A stretch of DNA of 5,868 bases from JBBQIY01 sp964618405. GTDB lineage: Bacteria > Verrucomicrobiota > Kiritimatiellia > RFP12 > UBA3636. The translations under genes were made by a program, and so were the position numbers. The notes under the pieces were generated by a model. That model saw only the letters and a program-made list of their open reading frames with translations, did no database searches and was not told the origin of the DNA. Position 1 is the first letter of the stretch. Each line of letters starts with the position of its first letter. The DNA lies in the NCBI GenBank assembly GCA_964618405.1, contig CAZUAY010000249.1, positions 1 through 5,868 on the forward strand. Direction: 5' to 3'. Of the stretch, positions 4,867 to 5,868 are shown one piece after another.

Positions 4867-5796
4867 ATGGATACTAAAGTTGAGACTTGGATAACAGAGA
4901 AGCTTCCCGAGTGGTCGGCGCTTTTTGATGCGTGTGCAACCTGCCCTGCAGTGAATACGGCTAGGGGGTATCGCCTGCCGGGTCAATCAACGATTATCGA
5001 GGTGCTCAATGGCATTGTGGGCTTGCTTTTCCCTGGGTGCTTGAACAACGATAATGCACCTGCATTCGTGGGTCATTCCAAAGGCAAGTGCGATACTGGC
5101 GATGTGGCGCAGCGTCTCTACGATTGCATTCTCCCGGTAGCAAAATATTATTGTGAAAATCAAATTTGCAAGCACTGCGGAGATTGCGGGCAGGTCGCCC
5201 GCGCCGCAGTCGTTGGCCTGTTCTCGAACGGGGCTGAATTACGCGATATCCTACAGGCGGATGTGCAGTCGGCTTACGAAGGCGACCCAGCGGCGACCTC
5301 CCAACTTGAGGTCGTGATGAGCTATCCAGGACTTTACGCGATCGCTGTCCATCGTGTGGCGCATCAGCTTGTCAAGTTGGGCGTTCCGTTGATTCCCCGC
5401 GTCATGAGTGAACACGCCCATTCGCGCACCGGCATCGATATTCATCCCGGAGCTACGATTGGCAGCGGCTTCTTCATTGATCATGGCACGGGCGTCGTCA
5501 TCGGTGAAACATGCAAGATTGGCAAAAACGTCAAACTCTATCAGGGCGTCACGCTCGGGGCTTTGAGTTTTGCCAAGGATGAACAAGGCAATCTTGTCAA
5601 GGGAATTAAGCGCCACCCAGACGTTGAAAACAATGTCATCATTTATGCTGGCGCCACGATCCTCGGAGGTGAGACGGTGATTGGGCACCATTCCGTGATC
5701 GGTGGAAATGTCTGGCTCACCCATTCCGTTCCCCCGCACAGCAAGGTCTATAATACCCAACCGAGTCTAGTGGTGAAAACGAAGCCTAGCAGTTAA
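4867..5796 (+). CDS. cysE: Serine O-acetyltransferase
   Basis: Transfers acetyl from acetyl-CoA to L-serine, giving O-acetylserine for cysteine synthesis in the cytoplasm. The 309-residue protein has an N-terminal helical region (1-150) and a left-handed beta-helix of hexapeptide repeats (about 185-290). Active-site residues by the E. coli CysE pattern: Asp191 and His193 in DIHPGA, Asp205-His206 in FIDHGTG, and Arg249-His250 in KRHPD. The loop LSFAKDEQGNLVKGIK (233-248) is about 9 residues longer than in E. coli, as in Bacteroidota/anaerobe-type enzymes. The protein ends KTKPSS soon after the helix cap, without the long tail ending in Ile that enterobacterial CysE uses to bind CysK, so stable complex formation and its feedback are doubtful. 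N-terminal cysteines are unusual: C96-x4-C101-x2-C104-x2-C107, plus C23 and C26. No Shine-Dalgarno was seen; the ATG is the first in-frame start. Confidence 0.93.
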   Translation: MDTKVETWITEKLPEWSALFDACATCPAVNTARGYRLPGQSTIIEVLNGIVGLLFPGCLNNDNAPAFVGHSKGKCDTGDVAQRLYDCILPVAKYYCENQICKHCGDCGQVARAAVVGLFSNGAELRDILQADVQSAYEGDPAATSQLEVVMSYPGLYAIAVHRVAHQLVKLGVPLIPRVMSEHAHSRTGIDIHPGATIGSGFFIDHGTGVVIGETCKIGKNVKLYQGVTLGALSFAKDEQGNLVKGIKRHPDVENNVIIYAGATILGGETVIGHHSVIGGNVWLTHSVPPHSKVYNTQPSLVVKTKPSS

Positions 5797-5862
5797 CTCA
5801 ACGCTCGTGTAATGGAAGAATGGAAGAGAACCTGTAACGTGCGGGTCAGAATACTGAGTTAA
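5793..5862. repeat. Inverted repeat and small tandem repeat after cysE
   Basis: TTAACTCA (5793-5800), overlapping the cysE stop codon, is the exact reverse complement of TGAGTTAA (5855-5862), with 54 nt between. Between them AATGGAAG occurs twice in tandem (5811-5818 and 5819-5826). No gene start or terminator was seen before the window ends at 5868. TACTGAGTT (5852-5860) repeats the same 9-mer found upstream of cysE (4812-4820). Confidence 0.4.
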
Positions 5863-5868
5863 GCTTTA

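Noticed and set aside
4854..4877. Seven-codon frame overlapping the cysE start
   Set aside because: It has no Shine-Dalgarno and no run of regulatory codons such as Cys or Ser, so a leader peptide is not supported.

Overview
This window looks like ordinary bacterial chromosome: about half G+C, compact genes, short intergenic gaps and housekeeping or metabolic functions. No phage, plasmid, insertion-sequence, CRISPR, tRNA or rRNA signature was seen. Taxonomic placement is uncertain. The serine acetyltransferase has the long catalytic-loop insertion typical of the Bacteroidota/anaerobe-type enzymes, and the NahK-like sugar kinase is common in gut bacteria. Shine-Dalgarno use is mixed: clear for three genes, absent or weak for three. 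I lean towards a gut-type anaerobe, possibly Verrucomicrobiota or Lentisphaerota, but this is inference from protein style only.

Layout. Positions 1-112 hold no gene but contain a strongly self-complementary element that can fold as a three-way junction. A ThiD/PdxK-type kinase gene runs leftward (928 to 113). It is divergent from a rightward two-gene unit that overlaps by ATGA: glutamyl-Q tRNA(Asp) synthetase (gluQ, 1119-2126) and an OppD/DppD-type peptide ABC ATPase (2123-3085). The 190-bp divergent region holds a perfect 15-bp inverted repeat, two 12-bp palindromes and a hairpin plus T6 stretch just before gluQ. After the ATPase, a hairpin region (3092-3164) leads to a small unrecognised 100-aa gene (3265-3567) with an intrinsic-type terminator. 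Next come a NahK-like N-acetylhexosamine/aminoglycoside-phosphotransferase-fold kinase (3652-4764) and a serine O-acetyltransferase (4867-5796), separated by an operator-like region rich in TGAGT/ACTCA half-sites.

How the genes relate. They touch B-vitamin salvage (ThiD/PdxK), tRNA modification (GluQ), peptide import (the ATPase), amino-sugar phosphorylation (NahK-like) and cysteine synthesis (CysE). Only gluQ and the ATPase show real coupling. The rest look like single-gene units, each behind its own structured intergenic region.

The unusual signal is in these intergenic structures rather than in the proteins. I did not find a convincing new multigene system. The best leads are the three-way element at the left edge, the divergent inverted repeat with a possible gluQ attenuator, the small orphan gene with tandem internal hairpins, and the repeated half-sites around cysE.
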